NCBI RefSeq assembly: GCF_009727055.1
Contig: NC_052354.1
Coordinates: 39,268,046-39,332,045, forward strand
Reading direction: 5' to 3'
Origin: Benincasa hispida
Taxonomy: Eukaryota; Streptophyta; Magnoliopsida; Cucurbitales; Cucurbitaceae
DNA length: 64,000 nt
Shown here piece after piece: positions 1-10,786 of this stretch. The position numbers were made by a program, and so were the translations under genes. Every line of letters begins with the position of its first letter. Position 1 is the first letter of the stretch. A model generated the notes under the pieces. That model was given only the letters and a program-made list of their open reading frames with translations. It made no database searches and had not been told where the DNA came from.

Positions 1-790
1 ATTGAACGGTTGCATGCCTACAGATTGATCCAGGCTGCAGAGTCAATTTGGAGGAAGGCGTGGCGAGGATCCGCCGCCACTCTCAAAAAGTTTTATTGAA
101 ATCTAACAATACTTTGTGTTGTTCCCGAACATCTTTGCTGAAGAAGTCTCGACTAACATCGTTCCATTTCCTCTCTTATGTCAGGCTAGGAAATGGGCCT
201 TATTCGCTTGAACCAGGAGAGAATCACTTCTTGGGGAGCAGGTTGGTTGAGAGTTTATGAAGAAGTATTTTCCACTCCCGAGGAATGCAAGACGAAGAAA
301 GCTTCATTTACCAATTTGAACAAGATTGGACGAAGACACTTGGGCGAGGCTTAAAAGGTTGGTCCGAGACTGTCCGCATAATGGGCTACCAGATTGCCTG
401 CAAATGGAAATTTTCTACCACGGTTTGAATCCTGCTCTGTCGCAGACCGTGCCAATTGGCGGCTGAGTTGGGTGGTCTATTGACAAGACTTATGATGAGG
501 CGAAGAATATCCTGGACACATCTCAAGAATTCATGAAGAATGGAGGAAGACGTGACTTAGAGATAAGACTCCAAGGATTCTGACGCAGATAACAGTTGCC
601 TATGTCCTCATTGCAAAACCAAAATACCGCAATGATGAACTTGAATCAAGGAATGCACGATCAGTTAGCCCGACATTGCAACGGTGGGTAGATTACGTAA
701 TAAGTCAAAACTCGCAAGGTGTCGCGACTTGCGGTTTGATGGTCATGTAATGGAAGATTGCCCACAAAATCCACATCTGTATATTTTTGT
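1..790 (+). pseudogene. Athila gag remnant (element A)
   Basis: Broken gag (capsid/nucleocapsid polyprotein). The first bases line up with 9003 onward in element B, at the stretch reading close to GQFGG. The segment near 360-430 matches B's region encoding PDCLQMEIFY. A degenerate zinc-knuckle stretch (Cys...DGHVMEDCP) is visible near 715-765, followed by the conserved NP. Many stops and frameshifts separate these blocks, so no long reading frame survives. The gag start and N-terminus are upstream of the window. Confidence 0.7.
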
Positions 791-931
791 TAAAGAACAC
801 ACCCCTTTTTAAAACACCTACAAACCTCGGTTGGAAAAAACCACCCCAAATTTACTTGAAGAATCAACAACAAAATTTTCAATCTGTGGCACAAAAAAAA
901 AAAAAAGGGCCACAAGGATTCTTTCAACGCG

Positions 932-1699
932 ATGGCACTAACGCAAAGTTCCAAATCTATTATCCGACCGAAGATGAGCGATCCTGGGAGCTTCACTATT
1001 CCTTGCTCCATAGGAGGACTCTATATTGGGCAAGCCCTGTGTGACTTGGGGGCCAACATAAATTTGATGCCGCTATCAATATTTCGACAATTAAATGTGG
1101 GGCAACTTGCCCCCACATCCGTGACTTTCCAACTGGCCGACAGATCTCTGGTTCATCCAAAGAGTAAGGTGAAGGACGTGCTGATCATGATTGACAAATT
1201 TATTTTGCCAGTTGACTTCATCATCCTGGATTATGAGGCTGATAACGAGGTGTCCATCATTTTGGGGTGACCTTTCCTATCAACGGGTCATGCTCAAATT
1301 GATGTGCACAAGGGAGAAATCACTTTGAGCATAAACGGACAGAAACTCAAATTTAACATAATTCGTGCCATGAAATTTCCTGATAAGGAAGACCTGCTAG
1401 ATTCTGAAGATGACCTAAATTTGATTGAAGAAGAAAAGTTTGATGAAGAGTGTAAAGAAGAGGATGCCAACGCATTCGTGGTTGCCTGCAATACGATCGT
1501 AGCAAAAACAAACAAAGAAGAAGGATTGATCGCAACGCAAGAAGAAGAGCCGAAAGAAGAAAGAAAAATAACGCAACCTTCTCTTATGGAACCACCAACA
1601 TTTGAATTGAAAACCCTAACAACACATTTGAAGTATGCATTCCTAGGGCAGAATGAAAAGCTACCAGTGATAATTTCCTCCACACTTAACGCAGATTAA
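932..1699 (+). pseudogene. Athila protease and linker to RT (element A), one in-frame stop
   Basis: Aspartic protease part of pol. The active-site block reads ALCDLGANINLMPLS, where DLGA replaces the usual D-S/T-G, as is normal in this lineage. Further on come FILPVDFIILDY and IILG. A TGA at 1268-1270 interrupts the frame where element B has CGA (GRPFLSTG). The same frame resumes and runs to 1699 through an acidic linker and the motif THLKYAFLGQNEKLPVIIS that precedes the RT domain. The catalytic Asp is present. Apart from the stop, the frame is open for 256 codons, so decay is modest. Confidence 0.85.
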
Positions 1700-1789
1700 G
1701 AGAACGCGTTTATGAGCATTCTCTAGAAGCATGTGCGAGCAATCGGCTGGATGCTCGCTGATATCAGATGAATTAGTCCCGCGTATTGC

Positions 1790-2417
1790 ATGCACCACAT
1801 TCATCTTGAGGACGACCACAAAGCAACCATTGAAAATCAACGCAGACTTAACCCTGTGATGAAGGAGGTCGTCAAAAAAGAGATTATCAAGTGGCTGGAT
1901 GTGGGCATTATCTATCCCATCTCAGATAGCATGTGGGTCAGCCCCATGCAATGTGTGGCGAAGAAGGGAGGAATGATGGTAATCCCAAATGAGAACAATG
2001 AATTAATACCGCAAAGGACCATCACTGGATGGCGCATCTGCATGGACTACTACAAATTGAATGCGGCCACAAAGAAAGATCACTTCCCTTTGCCATTCAT
2101 TGATCAAATGTTGGACAGATTAGCAGGGAACGAATTTTTATTGCTTCTTGAATGGATATGCCGGGTATAATCAGATCATGATAGCTCTTGAAGACCATGA
2201 CAAGACCAAATTCACCTACCCATATGGGACATTTGCTTTTCGCCGCATGCCGTTTGGCCTCTGCAATGCGCCAAGCACGTTCCAGAGGTGCATGATGGCG
2301 ATCTTTTCAGATTATCTCGAGGATTCAGTAGAAATATTTATGGATGACTTCTCCATTTATGGGAACACTTATGAAGTCTGCCTGGCCAATTTGGAGAAAA
2401 TTCTGAAAAAGATGTGA
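1790..2417 (+). pseudogene. Reverse transcriptase, fingers and palm (element A), frameshifted
   Basis: RNA-dependent DNA polymerase that copies the element RNA. The first block, 1790-2150, contains RRLNPVMKEVVKKEI, GIIYPISDS and FPLPFIDQMLDRLAG. The frame then shifts near 2145, and 2148-2417 carries GYNQI, FRRMPFGLCNAPSTFQRCMM and the catalytic FMDD at 2337-2348. A second frameshift in a short A-run near 2403-2410 leads into the next block. All recognisable RT motifs are present across the two frames. The intervening 1700-1790 is degenerate. Confidence 0.9.
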
Positions 2418-2427
2418 AGAGACGAAC

Positions 2428-3267
2428 TTGGTGCTCAATTGGGAAAAATGTCACTTCATGGTGAATGAGGGAATAGTGTTGGGACACAAAGTCTCCCGAG
2501 AAGGGTTGGAGAAGGACAAAGCAAAGATTGACGCAATTGAAAAGCTTCCACCTCTAACCAACGTGAAGGTTGTGCGAAGCTTCTTGGGGCATGCCGGATT
2601 CTATAGACGATTCGTTAAGGACTTTTCTAAAATAGCAAGACCACTGAGTGCGTTGTTAGAGGCAGACAGGAAGTTTAAATTTGACAACAATTGCCTCAAC
2701 GTATTCAAAATTTTAAAAGATGCGCTGATTACCGCACCCATCTTGATTGCGCCGAATTGGGCACTCCCATTTGAACTCATGTGCGACGTAAGTGGGTATG
2801 CGATGGGAGATGTATTAGCACAAAAGAAGAAAACTATTTTGCACCCCATCGTATATACGAGTGAAACTCTGAACCCTGCTCAACTTAATTATACCACCAC
2901 TGAAAAAGAACTTCTGGCTGTGATTTTTGCGTTGGAAAAATTCCGAGCATATGTATTGGGAACCAAGGTACTTATTCACACTGATCACTCGGCAATCAAA
3001 TATTTGATGACAAAAAAGGACGCAAAGCCGAGGTTGATCAGATGTGTTCTTCTCTTTCAAGAATTTGATATTGAGATAATTGATCGGAAGGGGACAGAGA
3101 ATCAAGTTGCTGATCACTTGTCCAGATTAGAAAATCCTGAGGTTGACTGCAATGAATCTGAAGTGAGTGTCGTGTTCCCGAACGAGCAGCTGTTTTGCAT
3201 AGAAGAACTGCCTTGGTATGCGGACATCATTAATTATTTGGTTTGTGAACAATTTCCTGAAGATTAG
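2428..3267 (+). CDS. RT thumb/connection and RNase H (element A), uninterrupted fragment of pol
   Basis: Longest open block of the window, 279 codons. It begins with [18 protein letters not shown] and [19 protein letters not shown] (RT connection). The RNase H domain follows with its acidic residues in place: Asp in CDVSGYAMG, Glu in TTEKELLAV, Asp in HTDHSAIKY, and a last Asp in [12 protein letters not shown]. RNase H removes the RNA strand during reverse transcription. The displayed Met is not a biological start: this is an internal piece of a gag-pol reading frame cut by flanking frameshifts. Confidence 0.9.
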   Translation: MVLNWEKCHFMVNEGIVLGHKVSREGLEKDKAKIDAIEKLPPLTNVKVVRSFLGHAGFYRRFVKDFSKIARPLSALLEADRKFKFDNNCLNVFKILKDALITAPILIAPNWALPFELMCDVSGYAMGDVLAQKKKTILHPIVYTSETLNPAQLNYTTTEKELLAVIFALEKFRAYVLGTKVLIHTDHSAIKYLMTKKDAKPRLIRCVLLFQEFDIEIIDRKGTENQVADHLSRLENPEVDCNESEVSVVFPNEQLFCIEELPWYADIINYLVCEQFPED

Positions 3268-4461
3268 ACATACCATCAACAGAAGAAGCTCAAGCATGAA
3301 TGCAAGAATTATTATTGGGATGAGCCGAATCTGTATAAAAGAGGTTCAGATCAAATCATTCGATTATGTGTACCCAACGCTGCTCAACAACACATATTGT
3401 CACAGTGACACGATTTGCCATATTGAGGGCACTTTGGAGGACAACGTACTGTAGCCAAAGTTTTGCAAAGTAGATTCTTTTGGCCTTCATTATTCAAGGA
3501 TGCTGCTAACTATGAAACGAAATGTGATCGGTGTCAATGCACCGGTAGCATTTCATGGAAGAACGCAATGCCAATGAACACTATATTGGTGCTGGAATTA
3601 TTTGACGTCTGGGGGATTGATTTCATGGGACCATTCCCTCATTCGCATGGCAAGCATTATATCTTATTGGCTGTCGATTACGTTTCGAAATGGGTAGAGG
3701 CAATTGCATGCGCTGCAAGTGATGCGGCGGTAGTCTCCTAGTTCCTCAAGAAAAATATTTTCACTCGTTTTGGCACTCCCCGTGCTATCATAAGTGATGA
3801 AGGATCATACTTTGTCAACCACAATATAAAGAAGTTGTTGCGTAAGTACAATATTCTCCATAAGGTGGCCATCGCATACCACCCGCAAACAAATGGCCAG
3901 GCTGAAGTGTCCAATCGTGAAATTAAATTGATACTTGAGAAGGTAGTAAAATCTTTGCGGAAGGATTGGGCAATGAAGCTTGATGATGCGTTGTGGGCAT
4001 ACCGGACCACATTTAAAACACCAATAGATATGTCCCCCTATGCATTGGTATTTGGCAAGGCGTGTCATCTGCCTTTGGAGTTAGAGTAAAAGGCATTGTG
4101 GGTGGTCAAGAAACTGAATTTTGATTTAAAGAAAGTAGGAGAAGCGCTAAAACTGTAGCTGGTCGAGCTAGAAGAATGGAGGATCGACGCATATGAGAAT
4201 ACGAAGATTTATAAAGAGCGCACCAAGCGCTGACATGATAAACGCATATGCGCTAGAAACCTCTAAATCAGGCAGAAGGTCTTACTCTTCAATTCAAGAT
4301 TGCGGCTCTTCCCAGGAAAATTAAAATCACGCCGATCCGGTCCCTTCATTATCAACGAAGTATTTCCACATGGTGCGGTAGAACTAATCACCGAGGATGG
4401 TAGTCGAACATTTAAAGTTAATGGACAACGGATCAAAGCATATTGCGGAGGAGATTTTTAG
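3268..4461 (+). pseudogene. Integrase (element A), stops and frameshift
   Basis: Integrase inserts the cDNA copy. The HHCC zinc-binding part is split by a frameshift near 3400; its CDRCQ end is at 3520-3545. The catalytic triad is visible: Asp in [13 protein letters not shown], Asp in [10 protein letters not shown], Glu in [16 protein letters not shown]. Stops occur at 3739-3741, 4087-4089 and later. The C-terminal block GSRTFKVNGQRIKAY, typical for the lineage, ends at TAG 4459-4461. No chromodomain is seen, as expected for Athila. Confidence 0.88.
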
Positions 4462-4723
4462 CCAGAAATAGCCTCCACAATGTTGAAAAACCTAGATTAT
4501 CCCTTACTAAACTCTTGAACATTTAAATCTTCGTCATGTTACTACTATCTGTATTTTACTTATTTTTCTCTCTATAAAAAAAAACTTGTTGTTTTGTTTT
4601 GAAATCATTTGACCCTCTCTTTGTCTGTTTACAAGGATTAAGGCACATGATTGCGGAGATACTACAAGAAGAAGCAAATATTTTGATTCCATCACCGCAA
4701 TCCATAGAAGCAGAGATCATCGC
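4462..4723 (+). other. Element A post-integrase region up to adapter
   Basis: 262 bases after the integrase stop. I see no ORF or structure beyond the start of the 3' untranslated region. The sequence ends abruptly at the adapter at 4724, so its true continuation is uncertain. Confidence 0.6.
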
Positions 4724-4761
4724 CTGTCTCTTATACACATCTAGATGTGTATAAGAGACAG
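4724..4761. other. Nextera mate-pair junction adapter (assembly contaminant), copy 1
   Basis: CTGTCTCTTATACACATCT followed immediately by its reverse complement AGATGTGTATAAGAGACAG. These are two 19-bp Tn5 mosaic ends head to head, the exact circularisation junction of the Nextera mate-pair library method. Translated on the minus strand it gives SYTHLDVYKRQ, a peptide string that betrays such contamination. It is not biological DNA of this locus. Confidence 0.98.
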
Positions 4762-5306
4762 GTGAAAGGCACTTACCCATAGTTGGATGTCCGCATGACA
4801 CACATGGGGGCAAGCCAAAACGAAAGTAAGTCACTAGAATCAACGCATAAATAAATGACCGCAACTCCACTGCCAAGTTGGTATAAGTTTAGTCTGAGAA
4901 AGAGTGCATTGCTCATAGTTGGATGTCCGCATGACACCCGTGTGGGCAAGCCAAAACGAAGGCAAGGCACTTGGATCGGCATAAGGTCAGAAAAAAATAG
5001 CAATGAAGAAAATTTTTGTGCAAGGATAAATCATTTGACACCCCGGTGGAAAATTTTCTTTTTGAAATAAATCATGTGATGTTTCGGAATTCAGTAAAGT
5101 CCTTTTGAAAGTTAAGCTTGCAATCCCTAAGTCTTAGAAGTATTTTAGGAAGAGATTTGAATAAGACTTAAGGAAATTATGGCATATAAGGCATATAAGA
5201 TTTGAACGAAGTATCCTCGAGAAATCTAGGGAAAGAACTTTGCGGCTAACTTGCTAAAGGAATCTTTAGCTTATGCTTGAGGACAAGCATTGTTTAAATT
5301 TGGGGT
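4762..5306 (+). other. Athila 3' untranslated region with repeated conserved motif, ending in polypurine tract
   Basis: Carries two copies of a ~45-bp motif, AGTTGGATGTCCGCATGACA then CACATGGGGGCAAGCC (4781-4826) and a variant with CACCCG (4917-4960), about 136 bp apart. The segment ends in AAATTTGGGGTG (5295-5306), the purine-rich tract that primes plus-strand DNA directly before the LTR. A second copy of the whole region lies at 6294-6862. Confidence 0.75.
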
Positions 5307-6255
5307 GGCAGAAATGCACTTTATCATATTGCTAAATCATTAAAAAATGTTGGATTGCGTTGATGAAATATGTTAAATTACGTCCATCAAGCATAAATTC
5401 TATAATATTGTGGTCACATGCGTCCAATGCAATGCAAAGAATGCGATCATAGGAATACATTGGTCGAGCGCAACTTCATTGCAAGACTTTGCGTTGATCG
5501 TGCTCGCAAACATTCACCCAAGAAGAATCACCGCAACATGGTGAGCGCATCCAGACGAAAGGACAATTAAGATCGATGGGACAGAAAGTTGACGGCAGTC
5601 GGATCCAAATTAAGTTGATAGCCGATAACGGTCACAAAGTACATCTAGCTTTATCGGTGACAATTATCCGGCGCATCAGTAAAAAATTAAAGTTGTCTCA
5701 TCTGTACAACCAGGGGAGAGAAGCCGCCTTTCACCTTTGATGCACTATAAATACGAAGTGCATTCTTCAGAGAAGGGGTTAAGCAGTCGATTACTTCATC
5801 TTTTACAAGTTCGCGTCTCTGTCCATAGTCTTCTTTCATTTTAAGTGGACGCGAGGAAGAAAGTGTGCCGATAGATCATTTCGGCAAGCTTGGGAAAGCA
5901 CCGGAAGCTCCAAGACAGAGAGAGGGCCGACGCCTGTGGAAGCGGGAATATTTGTAGATCAGAATAGAGATTCAGTGTAAAAAGCCCCGGTCAGTAAGGA
6001 ATTGCTACCATGCTCTCTACCTTTATTTTCCATTATGATTTTGTACTCAGTTCAGTTATAAGAATTGTACGTCTTTCTCTATATCTGTTCACTCTCTGTA
6101 ATTCACGCATGAGTAGCTAAATCAGTTGAATGGGTTGAGAAGCATTTAGCTAGCACCACTAGGGAATCTTCATTCTTTGTGATTATCTTGTTTATGTATG
6201 CTTCATTTGTCTATTAGAGATACTCGGGAGGGTAGTCTAAGGACAGGTTCTAGGC
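5307..6255 (+). repeat. Athila LTR fragment, subfamily 1, truncated by adapter
   Basis: Aligns with the first ~950 bases of the LTRs at 6989 and 16110. The terminal TGATAACGG is missing; the copy begins GCAGAAATGCAC. A TATAAATA box lies at 5746-5753. The copy stops at the second adapter, at the point corresponding to AAGGACAGGATCTAGG in sister copies. It is probably misplaced in the assembly rather than a biological truncation. Confidence 0.75.
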
Positions 6256-6293
6256 CTGTCTCTTATACACATCTAGATGTGTATAAGAGACAG
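6256..6293. other. Nextera mate-pair junction adapter (assembly contaminant), copy 2
   Basis: Same head-to-head pair of 19-bp mosaic ends as at 4724-4761. It is followed by the same Athila 3' sequence (GTGGAAAGCACTTACCCATAG), which indicates an assembly path through a junction read rather than genome sequence. Confidence 0.98.
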
Positions 6294-6862
6294 GTGGAAA
6301 GCACTTACCCATAGTTGGATGTCCGCATGACACACATGGGGGCAAGCCAAAACGAAAGTAAGTCACTAGAATCAACGCATAAATAAATGACCGCAACTCC
6401 ACTGCCAAATAGGTATGAGTTTAGTCTGAGAAAGAGTGCATTGCTCGTAGTTGGATGTCCACATGACACCCGTGGGGGCAAGCCAAAACGAAGGCTAGGT
6501 ACTTGGATCAGCGCAAGGTCATAGAAAAAAAAATCATTTTTATATATGTCTCAAATACGCAAGGATAAAATCATTTGGAAATTCCCCAGTTGAAAAAGTT
6601 TTTTATATGAAATAAATCATGCGATGTCCTGGAAATAAGTAATGTCTTTTTGAAGGTTAAATTTGCGGTCCCTAAATTTTAGAAATATTTTAAGGAGAGA
6701 CCAGAATAAAAATTAAGGAGATTTTGGTACATAGGATTTGAATAAGGCAACCTTGAGAAATCTAAGAAAGTAGAAGACGGTCGACTTTCTAAAGAAAATC
6801 TTTAGTTTACGTTTGAGGACAAGCATCAGGGCAATCGTTCATTGTTTTATATCTTTGCGTTG
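6294..6862 (+). other. Athila 3' untranslated region, second copy
   Basis: Parallel to 4762-5306: two copies of the TAGTTGGATGTCC motif (near 6316 and 6448) followed by TTGAGGACAAGCAT. It leads directly into the LTR start TGATAACGGGC at 6863. The purine tract is degraded here. No ORF. Confidence 0.75.
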
Positions 6863-6988
6863 TGATAACGGGCAGAAGTGCACGTTATTACAATGCAAAA
6901 ATATAAAAAAATGAAGGATTGCGACCATAAAAATATATAAAATTGCGTCCAAAAGCATTAATTTTATAACATTGTGATCGCATGCTTC
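6863..6988 (+). repeat. Element A 3' LTR, left part (interrupted by element B)
   Basis: First 126 bases of a subfamily-1 LTR, from TGATAACGGGC to GCATGCTTC. The sequence then restarts with a second LTR start at 6989. The missing remainder is found at 17757-19312. The last five bases, GCTTC (6984-6988), form the target-site duplication with GCATC at 17757-17761. Confidence 0.85.
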
Positions 6989-8646
6989 TGATAATGGGCA
7001 GAAATGCACGTTATCATAGTGCTAAGTTCTTAAACAATGTTGGCTTGCGTTGATAAAACATGTTAAATTGCGTCCATTAAGCATCAATTTCATAATATTA
7101 CGGTCGCATGCGTTCATCGATTAGAATAGTTGATTTTTGTATTTTTTGTGCAGAATATGCGATAACGCAAGACGGAAATTACGATCATAGGAAATCATTG
7201 GTTGAGCGCAACATCACCGCAAGGCTTTGCGGTGATCGTGTTCGCAAATATTCGCCCGAGAAGGATTGCCGCAACTTGGTCAGTGCAACATGGTGGGCGC
7301 ATCTGGGTGAAAGGGTAATTAATTGTGATGGGACAGAAAACTAATGACAGTCGAATCCGAATTAAGTTGACAGCCGATAACGATCACAAGTACATTCAGC
7401 TTTTCGATGACAAATATTCGGTGCATCAGTCAGGAATTAAAGTAGTCCCATCTGTACAATCATGAGAGAGAAGCTGACTTTCACCCTGGATGTTTTATAA
7501 ATACCAAAGGCATCCTTTAGAAAAGGGGTTGATCAGTTAATCAACTCGCACGTCCTTGTTCATAGTTTTCTTTTGTTTTAAGGCGGATGCGAGAGAGGAG
7601 GTTTTGCCGACAGATCGTTCCGGTAAGCTTGGGATAGCGCTGGAAGCTTCAAGGATTAGAGAGAGGGCCGACGCCTTCGGAAGTGGGAACATCTTTGGAA
7701 TCGAATAGAGATTTATAGTGTAAAGGCCTCGGTCAGCAAGGAATTGATACCAGGCTTTCTACCTTTAACTTCCATTGTTATTTTGTACTCCATTCATTTA
7801 TAAAAATGGAATTTCCTTCTCTATATCTATTCACTCTCTGTTATTTACATATGAGAAGCTAAATCTGTTGAATGGATTGAGAAGCATTTAGCTATCACAA
7901 CTAGGGAATCTTCATTCTATGCGATTATCTTGTATTATGTATGTTTCATTGTCCATTAGAGATACTCAGGAGGATAGTCTAAGGACAGGATCTAAGCTTG
8001 GGAAGGTCAGGTTAGAATCTAGGCTCGAGAGAGTCAGATTAGAACGCATAATCAAGAGATAGAAGCTTAGGAATAAGCACTATTTGTTGTCAACGCATCA
8101 CATGCATTCTAGAGATAGGATATGATTATATGCGGTCACCTTGTCTTTATGCATTTTGCATTATCGCATAGGAAAAGAGTAGAGACTTAGGGATAAACTC
8201 TATAGACTCTTTTGCATTCAACACACGCGTCCTATACTTAGGAGCATCGCATTTGCATTGGAAAATGACTTGTTGTGCATAGTTGTAGCATGATTGCATA
8301 GTTTAACGCATTCCCAATTAATGCTAGCTAAAGATCTTCTCAACCCGTTCATCCGCATACTCAGTGTATCTATCACACAACTGACTTTTCTCAAATCTGC
8401 CGCATTTGTTTATTTTTCATCAACGCAATCAACAACAAACCAAAAATTAATTGAGTTACCGGTTACCGCAAAGTTTTCATAAAAATTACCAACGCAATCT
8501 ATTTTCACTAGTCCCTGAGTTCGACTCTGGACTTACCAGGAAACTCAGTGGAATTTACACTTGGATTCTGCTGAGGAAACTTGAGTGCACAACACAATTT
8601 CACCATCGCATATCATCCATAATTCACATTATAAAATCAGACATCA
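6989..8646 (+). repeat. Element B 5' LTR
   Basis: Starts with a hairpin (stem TGATAATGGGC, loop AGAAAT, stem GCACGTTATCA) and ends ...GACATCA just before the primer-binding site. TATAAATA is at 7497-7504, about 510 bases in, and fits the U3 promoter. Rich in short CG-containing words such as AACGCA and GCGATC. The only small ORF (7108-7344) is not supported as a gene. Confidence 0.85.
7497..7504 (+). promoter_or_regulatory. TATA box of Athila LTR (element B)
   Basis: TATAAATA conserved at the same place in the sister LTRs: 5746-5753, 16610-16617 and 18141-18148. It marks the likely promoter for element RNA. Confidence 0.6.
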
Positions 8647-8652
8647 AGTTTT

Positions 8653-8671
8653 TGGTGTCGTTGCCAGGGAC
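8653..8671 (+). promoter_or_regulatory. Primer-binding site, tRNA-Asp type (element B)
   Basis: TGGTGTCGTTGCCAGGGAC, six bases after the LTR end. It matches the Athila consensus complementary to the 3' end of tRNA-Asp (TGGCGCCGTTGCCGGGG) with a few transitions. Confidence 0.8.
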
Positions 8672-8690
8672 TTCGGAAAAATAGTGTGCT

Positions 8691-10075
8691 AATGGTGATT
8701 CTTCTGATTTCTTTGCAGACTCTCAATCTCTGGTAAATTACGACCCAGAGATTGAGAGGACATTCAGACGCAGACTAAGAGACAATCGCCAACAACAAGA
8801 GAGATCGCCAAGAATGGTGGAGCAACCAGAAGTAAGGGTTGCTAACGCGAATAATACAATGGCCAACCCCATCCTTCTGGCGAATGATCGCAATAGACCC
8901 ATTCGGGACTATGCGTCACCTAACCTCTATGATTTCTCTCTAGGAATCATAAGGCCGACATTAGATGGATTGAGGTTTGAAATGAAGCCGGTAATGTTGT
9001 AGATGATCCAGGCTACTGGGCAATTTGGAGGAAGGTGTCGTGAAGACCCGTACGCCCACCTTTGGAGCTTCATAGAAATCTGCAACACTTATTGTGTTCT
9101 TGAATATCTCAACCGAGGAAGTTCGACTCACTCTGTTCCCATTTTTTATGCGATCAAGCAAGAAAATGGGCATATTCTCTCGAACCGGGGGAGATAACTT
9201 CGTGGGAACAGGTGGTGGAAAAGTTTATGAATAAATATTCCCACCAATTGAGAATGCTAGGAGATGGAAATTAATAACAAATTTTGAGCAAGAAGATGAC
9301 GAATCGCTCAGCGATGCCTGGACGAGGTTCAAGCGGTTGGTAAAAGATTATCCACATAATGGCTTACCAGACTGCCTGCAAATGGAGATTTTCTACCAAG
9401 GACTGAATCCCTCTTCGCAGACCGCTGCCAATGCGGCAGCCGCTGGTGGTCTGCTCGACAAAACATATAAGAAGGCAAAAAGTATACTTGATCGCATTTC
9501 CAAAAATCAAAAGGATTGGCGAGAAAGTGATCAGAGATTAAGAATAAAAGATAATGATGCAAACAATGGGACCATCGCATCCCTGCAAAATCAAATGACT
9601 GCGATGATGAGTTTGATACAAGGCATCGCAATTAATAATACGGGAGTGAAGAAAGAGCAGGTCAGTGCAATTACTCAAATGACTACAAGTTGTGTCATTT
9701 ACGGAGATGCTCACCCGATGGAAGAATGCCCAAAAAACCCGCAGTCGGTATGCTTCATGAGAGATAATCCCTATTCCAATACATATAACCCCGGGTGGTG
9801 GAACCACCCAAATTTTGCATGAAAAAATCAATAACAAAGCTTTCAACCTATAGCATAAAAAGGAGGGTCACCTGGATTTTTCCCGCAAAACAACGGTCTA
9901 GCGCACAGCCAAACTAGCAGCTCACAATCATCGCAATCTTCATCCTTTGAGATCTTGTTGAAGCAATACATTGAGAAAAATGAATCAGTGCTTCAGAATC
10001 AAGCTACATCCATTAGAAATCTCGAAATTCAAATAAGACAAATTGCGGGCAAGCTGAAAAATAGACCGTAAGGAG
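8691..10075 (+). pseudogene. Athila gag (element B), stops, cut by gap
   Basis: The frame opens without a surviving ATG at 8691 and encodes DPEIERTFRRRL, then NRPIRDYASPNLYDF (to a TAG at 9000), then IQATGQFGG and EDPYAHL. A frameshifted middle is followed by 9337-9822 with YPHNGLPDCLQMEIFYQG, a degenerate zinc knuckle in which the second Cys is Tyr (CVIYGDAHPMEECP), and NPYSNTYNPGW. The C-terminal coiled segment LLKQYIEKNESVLQNQ lies at 9955-10005. Gag forms the virus-like particle core. The copy is defective and is followed by 385 N. Confidence 0.85.
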
Positions 10076-10460
10076 NNNNNNNNNNNNNNNNNNNNNNNNN
10101 NNNNNNNNNNNNNNNNNNNNNNNNNNNNNNNNNNNNNNNNNNNNNNNNNNNNNNNNNNNNNNNNNNNNNNNNNNNNNNNNNNNNNNNNNNNNNNNNNNNN
10201 NNNNNNNNNNNNNNNNNNNNNNNNNNNNNNNNNNNNNNNNNNNNNNNNNNNNNNNNNNNNNNNNNNNNNNNNNNNNNNNNNNNNNNNNNNNNNNNNNNNN
10301 NNNNNNNNNNNNNNNNNNNNNNNNNNNNNNNNNNNNNNNNNNNNNNNNNNNNNNNNNNNNNNNNNNNNNNNNNNNNNNNNNNNNNNNNNNNNNNNNNNNN
10401 NNNNNNNNNNNNNNNNNNNNNNNNNNNNNNNNNNNNNNNNNNNNNNNNNNNNNNNNNNNN
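10076..10460. other. Assembly gap (385 N)
   Basis: Unresolved bases between the gag and protease of element B. Reading frames drawn through it have no support. Confidence 1.
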
Positions 10461-10786
10461 AGTGGCCAAGCACTATGCGGTCTTGGGACAAGTATAAACA
10501 TAATGCCACTATCAATCTTCAAACAATTGAATGCTGGCACACTTACGCCCACAAAGGAAACTCTCCTGCTCGCTAACAGATCTCGAATACATCTTGAAGA
10601 AGAGTTGAAAAATGCCGCAATTTCAATCGATAAATTCATCCTGCCGGCAGACTTTCTCATTTTGGATTATAAAGCGGACGAAGATGCGCCCATCATATTG
10701 GGACGACCATTCCTTTCAACCGGTCGCACTCAAATTGATGTGCGCAAGGGGGAAATTGTAATGAGCATTCATGGGAAAAAACTCTG
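10461..10786 (+). pseudogene. Athila protease fragment (element B), catalytic Asp lost
   Basis: Open from the gap edge to TGA near 10784. The active-site block reads ALCGLGTSINIMPLSIF: Gly stands where the catalytic Asp of DLG is found in element A. The rest, FILPADFLILDYKAD and APIILGRPFLSTGRTQID, is well kept. Aspartic protease would process gag-pol, and this copy should be inactive. Confidence 0.85.

Noticed and set aside
4556..4876. 106-codon minus-strand ORF
   Set aside because: Runs through the adapter (SYTHLDVYKRQ) and non-coding 3' sequence; artefact.
7108..7344. 78-codon ORF, also at 16162
   Set aside because: Both are the same stretch of Athila LTR upstream of the TATA box; no independent support.
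9985..10660. Long open frames across 10076-10460
   Set aside because: They consist mostly of N; no sequence supports them.
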